Origin: Bacteroidales bacterium
GTDB lineage: Bacteria > Bacteroidota > Bacteroidia > Bacteroidales > UBA932
Reading direction: 5' to 3'
Assembly: GCA_024693285.1 (NCBI GenBank)
Contig: JAILLE010000019.1
Coordinates: forward strand, 1 to 45,700
Length of the DNA: 45,700 nt
Shown: positions 42,492-45,700 of the stretch, in pieces
How the letters are laid out: the number at the start of each line of letters is the position of its first letter
Position numbering within the stretch: position 1 is the stretch's first letter
Program-made: the position numbers and the translations under genes
The notes under the pieces: model-generated
What the model saw: the letters and a program-made list of their open reading frames with translations, nothing else
Told to the model about the DNA's origin: nothing
Database searches by the model: none

Positions 42492-45050
42492 ATGATTATG
42501 AAGAGAGCTTTGCTTTTGACCGCTGTTTTGGTTCCTATGTGTCTCTCCGCCCAGGAGTGGAGCCCGGCCGAGTGGCCTGTTTTGACCAGTTATGATTCGG
42601 AACATCTTTACCGCGTCGCCCTTCCTCTCGGTGGAATCGGGACCGGGACGGTGTCGCTTGGAGGCCGGGGAGAGATCCGGGACTGGGAGATAATGAATGT
42701 GCCGGGCAAAGGCAACAGCACTGTCACTATCGGCAACGATGCGCCCTTGTTTGCCATATTCACGAAGAAGGGGAATGGGGAATCGGCCACGAGGCTTCTT
42801 GCCGGCCCGCTTTACCCTAATGAATATCTTCATTATGAGGGCCGTCCGGTCAATCATCACGGCCTTCCGCGGTTCGGAGATGCCTCTTTTGACGCCGCTT
42901 ATCCTTTCGGCCAGGCTAAGTTGAGCGATCCCGCGATGCCGGTAAAGGTTAAGATCAAGGGCTTTAATCCGTTAATCCCAGGAGATTCCGAGTCAAGCGG
43001 ACTTCCGATCGCCATTCTGTCATACGAAGTCACCAACACCTCCGTTGAGGCTTTGGAGGTGGCCGTCTGCGGGGCGATTCGCAATTTCATTGGCAAAGAT
43101 GGCCAGGACTACAGGCTTGATTGGAAGGGCGACAGGATTCCTGTCGGGGCAGATCATAACAAGAATGAGTACAGGGAGGCAGGTCATGTCAAAGGAATAT
43201 ACTACAGCACCGAAGGTGTTGACCCTGAAGATAAAGCGTGGGGCAATTTCTGCCTTTCGACCGACAGTCCCGACAAAGTCACGTTCCGCACCTTCACTGT
43301 GGACAACAATTGGTCGAACGCTATACTTAACTTCTGGGATGACTTCAGCGATGACGGCTTGATCTCAAATCCCGTGGCGAGCATACGGCATTCGGTCGGT
43401 AATGACCAGGATCCTATGGGAGCCCTTTCAGTCAAAGCTGTCCTCAAGCCTGGGGAGACAAGAAACTACAACTTCTTCATTACCTGGAACTTCCCCAACC
43501 GAAAGTCTTGGTCAAGCGAAGTGGTGGGCAACTATTACAGCACCCTATACCCCGACTCCTGGAAGTCTGCCCTGGAGTTTATACCTCGGATTGGCGACCT
43601 GGAAAAGCGTACTTTGTTGTTTGTCAACAGCTTCCTGTCATCTTCTCTTCCGGATGTCGTCAAAGAGGCCGCTCTTTACAACCTTGCCGTGCTTCGTTCT
43701 CAGACCGTGTTCCGTGTTGAGGACGGGCATATGCTCGGATGGGAAGGCGTGATGGATCATTATGGCTCTTGCGCCGGCTCCTGCACCCACGTCTGGAACT
43801 ACGAGGTGGCGACTCCTTTCTTGTTCGGAGATCTTGCGAGGACTATGCGAGACGTCGAGTTCCGTTATGCGATGAATCCGGACGGAGCCATGGATTTCCG
43901 TGTGAACCTTCCCTTAGGATCTCAGCCAGATCCGAACCAGATAGCCGCGGACGGTCAGATGGGATGCGTCATGAAGCTATACCGCGAGTGGCAGCTTTCC
44001 GGAGATATGTCTTTCCTGAAGGAATATTGGCCGGCATGCAAGAGCGCCTTGAGTTTCGCTTGGAAGGAAAAAGGCTGGGATGGCAACCAAGATGGAGTGA
44101 TGGAAGGCTCGCAACATAACACGATGGATGTCAACTACTTCGGGCCTAATCCGCAGATGGGTTTCTGGTATATGGGAGCTCTTCGGGCAGCTGATGAGAT
44201 GGCTCTGGCAATGAAAGACAAGGAGTTCGCCAAAAAGTGCCGCTCGCTTTTCGAGAAAGGCAGCGCCTGGATGGACGCCAACCTGTTCAACGGGGAATAT
44301 TACGAACATAAAATCACTGATCCCGAGACCTTCGAGTTCCTTCCTGAAGGATCCGATAAGATTCCTCCGTTCCAGCTCGGAAAAGGTTGCCTTGTGGACC
44401 AGCTTGTCGGGCAGTATATGGCTCACATATGCGGCCTGGGTTATCTTGGCGACAAGAATCACATCCGGAAGACACTCGAGAGTGTCATGAAATACAATTT
44501 CATCCCTGACGTGAGCGGAAATTTCAATAATATGCGTTCCTACGTGATGGGACATGAAGCCGCCTTGCTGATGGCGTCATGGCCAAAGGGAAGGCTTGAG
44601 GTTCCGTTCCCTTATTTCCCTGAGGCGATGACCGGTTTCGAATATTGTGCCGCTGTCGGAATGATGTATGAAGGTCAAGTCGAAGACGGATTGAAGTGCA
44701 TCAAAGCTATACGTGACCGTTTTGATGGAGCCAAACGTAACCCGTTCGACGAGCCGGAATGCGGAAAGCATTATGCGAGGTCAATGGCTAGCTGGGCCGC
44801 GGTGCTGGCTCTCAGCGACTTCCATTATTCAGGGGTGGACAAGACGATGTATTTCACTTCCAATCCAGGAAGATATTTCTGGAGTAACGGAAGCGCTTTC
44901 GGAATATGCGAGATCTCGTCATCCACTGTGAAGTTGGAAGTTATCAGCGGAGATATTGACCTTCAGTCTTTAACCCTTACGGGCAGAGAAAAACCCGTCG
45001 CTAAGAGGGTTATTCTAAGCGACGGGTCATCAGTTGAATTCAAGATCTGA
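42492..45050 (+). CDS. Glycoside hydrolase family 116 (GBA2/DUF608-type beta-glycosidase)
   Basis: An 852-residue secreted enzyme. ATG 42492 and ATG 42498 are both possible starts before the signal peptide (KRALLLTAVLVPMCLSAQ). The N-terminal beta domain contains LPLGGIGTGTVSLGGRGEIR, as in bacterial homologs of non-lysosomal glucosylceramidase. In the (alpha/alpha)6 barrel, E438 (CTHVWNYEVATPFLFG) is the expected nucleophile and D546 (HNTMDVNYFGPN) the acid/base, in the same order as in characterised GH116 enzymes. It probably hydrolyses beta-glucosides or beta-xylosides; the substrate is not certain. Its 3' coding end contains a terminator for the convergent GH16 gene. Confidence 0.9.
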   Translation: MIMKRALLLTAVLVPMCLSAQEWSPAEWPVLTSYDSEHLYRVALPLGGIGTGTVSLGGRGEIRDWEIMNVPGKGNSTVTIGNDAPLFAIFTKKGNGESATRLLAGPLYPNEYLHYEGRPVNHHGLPRFGDASFDAAYPFGQAKLSDPAMPVKVKIKGFNPLIPGDSESSGLPIAILSYEVTNTSVEALEVAVCGAIRNFIGKDGQDYRLDWKGDRIPVGADHNKNEYREAGHVKGIYYSTEGVDPEDKAWGNFCLSTDSPDKVTFRTFTVDNNWSNAILNFWDDFSDDGLISNPVASIRHSVGNDQDPMGALSVKAVLKPGETRNYNFFITWNFPNRKSWSSEVVGNYYSTLYPDSWKSALEFIPRIGDLEKRTLLFVNSFLSSSLPDVVKEAALYNLAVLRSQTVFRVEDGHMLGWEGVMDHYGSCAGSCTHVWNYEVATPFLFGDLARTMRDVEFRYAMNPDGAMDFRVNLPLGSQPDPNQIAADGQMGCVMKLYREWQLSGDMSFLKEYWPACKSALSFAWKEKGWDGNQDGVMEGSQHNTMDVNYFGPNPQMGFWYMGALRAADEMALAMKDKEFAKKCRSLFEKGSAWMDANLFNGEYYEHKITDPETFEFLPEGSDKIPPFQLGKGCLVDQLVGQYMAHICGLGYLGDKNHIRKTLESVMKYNFIPDVSGNFNNMRSYVMGHEAALLMASWPKGRLEVPFPYFPEAMTGFEYCAAVGMMYEGQVEDGLKCIKAIRDRFDGAKRNPFDEPECGKHYARSMASWAAVLALSDFHYSGVDKTMYFTSNPGRYFWSNGSAFGICEISSSTVKLEVISGDIDLQSLTLTGREKPVAKRVILSDGSSVEFKI
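44989..45027 (-). terminator. Terminator of the GH16 gene, embedded in the GH116 coding end
   Basis: Arms ACCCGTCGCT (44993-45002 on plus) and AGCGACGGGT (45018-45027) form a perfect 10-bp stem with a 15-base loop. Reading on the minus strand, the stem is followed by TTTTCTC. It lies inside the last 20 codons of the GH116 gene and 30 bases past the GH16 stop. Confidence 0.75.
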
Positions 45051-45056
45051 ATTCCA

Positions 45057-45700
45057 TTATTCCCACTGGTAAACCTTTATCCAGTCAACACGTAGCTCGG
45101 AAGGAAACTCCTCGGGCTTGTCAGCCTTTCCGACCCAGTTGCCTTCAAGCTGGTTGGAGAGGATGAAATAGAAAGGATAGTTAGGCCAAGGGAACTGCTT
45201 TTCCTTGCCTTCCACACGGGGATATGTCATGGTCTTGAACCCGTTAGTGTAGGTGCAGATGCTGTCAGGGTACACTTCGGCGGCATAGATATTCCAGTCG
45301 TTATTGGTGATAGGACCTGTTCCGTAGTTTTTAGGATCAGTGCGGCTCACATCCAGGGAATAACGGGAATGGACGGTCTGATACACGAAGTCATCGTGGT
45401 TAAGGTGCTCCATGATGTCGATTTCCGCATAGTCACCTTCCGCGGCGCCTCCATCGGGCATAAGCCAGAGAGCAGGCCAAAAACCTTGGACGTCGTTGAA
45501 CTTGGCCCTGATCTCAAATTTCGCCATCTTGAAAGACTTCTTTCCCACACTCTTTATTCCTCCTGTGACGAAGGCTGTGGTGTCATTTGAGGAGCCGTCG
45601 TTGATTTTCCCGAGAAGGACCAGCTGTCCGTCCTCAATGAACGCCAGGTCTTCCCGGAGCGACATCATGTTGTTCCAGTCTCCCTTTCCGTTAGGTACCC
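45057..45700 (-). CDS. Glycoside hydrolase family 16 (beta-glucanase-like), 5' end outside the window
   Basis: Partial gene: the frame stays open to the right edge (upstream codons read VPNGKGDWNNMMSLRED), so the ATG at 45668 is not the true start. The visible 214 residues hold the GH16 catalytic motif EIDIMEHLN (first Glu nucleophile, last Glu acid/base), preceded by GFWPALWLMPDG and followed by WNIYAAEVYPD and a C-terminal LRVDWIKVYQW, typical of laminarinase-type beta-1,3-glucanases. A signal peptide cannot be checked. It converges on the GH116 gene with 6 bases between their stop codons; a joint role in beta-glucan breakdown is plausible. Confidence 0.88.
   Translation of the reverse strand, partial: VPNGKGDWNNMMSLREDLAFIEDGQLVLLGKINDGSSNDTTAFVTGGIKSVGKKSFKMAKFEIRAKFNDVQGFWPALWLMPDGGAAEGDYAEIDIMEHLNHDDFVYQTVHSRYSLDVSRTDPKNYGTGPITNNDWNIYAAEVYPDSICTYTNGFKTMTYPRVEGKEKQFPWPNYPFYFILSNQLEGNWVGKADKPEEFPSELRVDWIKVYQWE

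Overview
This window comes from a Bacteroidota genome, most likely an uncultured, host-associated member of the Bacteroidales. The evidence is the set of families present (TlpA-like lipoprotein with DUF4369-type N-terminus, DUF4923 lipoprotein, S46 dipeptidyl-peptidase, GH97, C10 streptopain-like protease, GTPase-motif-deviant EF-G paralog, HEAT-DUF1080 protein) and several promoters of the Bacteroidetes type (TTTG - 19 to 21 nt - TAnnTTTG) instead of E. coli-type -35/-10 boxes. Placement below order level is a guess. No tRNA, rRNA, CRISPR array, insertion sequence or integrase was seen.

Layout. (1) 1-843: rpsC, the end of a ribosomal protein operon that stops unusually at a strong terminator. 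(2) 860-1678: an endonuclease/exonuclease/phosphatase-fold lipoprotein. (3) 1775-10830: a tight plus-strand operon of a Tat-exported Gfo/Idh/MocA oxidoreductase, a HEAT-repeat plus DUF1080 protein, a TlpA-like thioredoxin lipoprotein, uvrC (TTG start) and a GH2 beta-mannosidase-like enzyme. This is mainly secreted carbohydrate processing with a DNA repair gene embedded in it. (4) 10808-14864 minus strand: dnaE, with what looks like a frame-broken small secreted-protein gene behind it. (5) 15011-17832 plus strand: a YtxH-like / holin-like / small-protein envelope-stress cluster running into an M24 aminopeptidase P. (6) 17833-20712 minus strand: GH97 glycosidase and a second EEP-fold protein. 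(7) 20807-25377: mutS overlapping a gene that fuses an S51 peptidase to an ATP-grasp ligase. (8) 25441-30370: glycosyltransferase, large YfhO-like membrane protein, an EF-hand/LEA-like protein and a DUF4923 lipoprotein. (9) 30379-36015 minus strand: S46 dipeptidyl-peptidase, Mrp ATPase and serpin as one probable operon, preceded by rnhB and an XRE-family regulator. (10) 36016-38644: a palindrome-rich regulatory region, a small HTH-like protein and an EF-G2-type elongation factor paralog. (11) 38645-42383: an AT-richer block with a lipoprotein, a C10 protease that has lost its catalytic His, an ECF sigma factor and a protein joining an inner-membrane helix to a predicted outer-membrane barrel. 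(12) 42411-45700: GH116 and a GH16 gene that runs off the right edge.

The most unusual structural signal is that the last 27 bases of the EF-G2 gene (38618-38644, including the stop codon) recur at 42384-42410 with one synonymous difference, followed by a strong terminator. The two copies bracket the AT-richer block exactly, so the block looks like an insertion at the 3' end of the EF-G2 gene that displaced its original terminator. Other points worth attention are the peptidase/ATP-grasp fusion, the His-to-Tyr change in the C10 protease, the sigma factor paired with a trans-envelope partner, the broken S10-type operon at the left edge, and a terminator for GH16 hidden inside the coding end of GH116.
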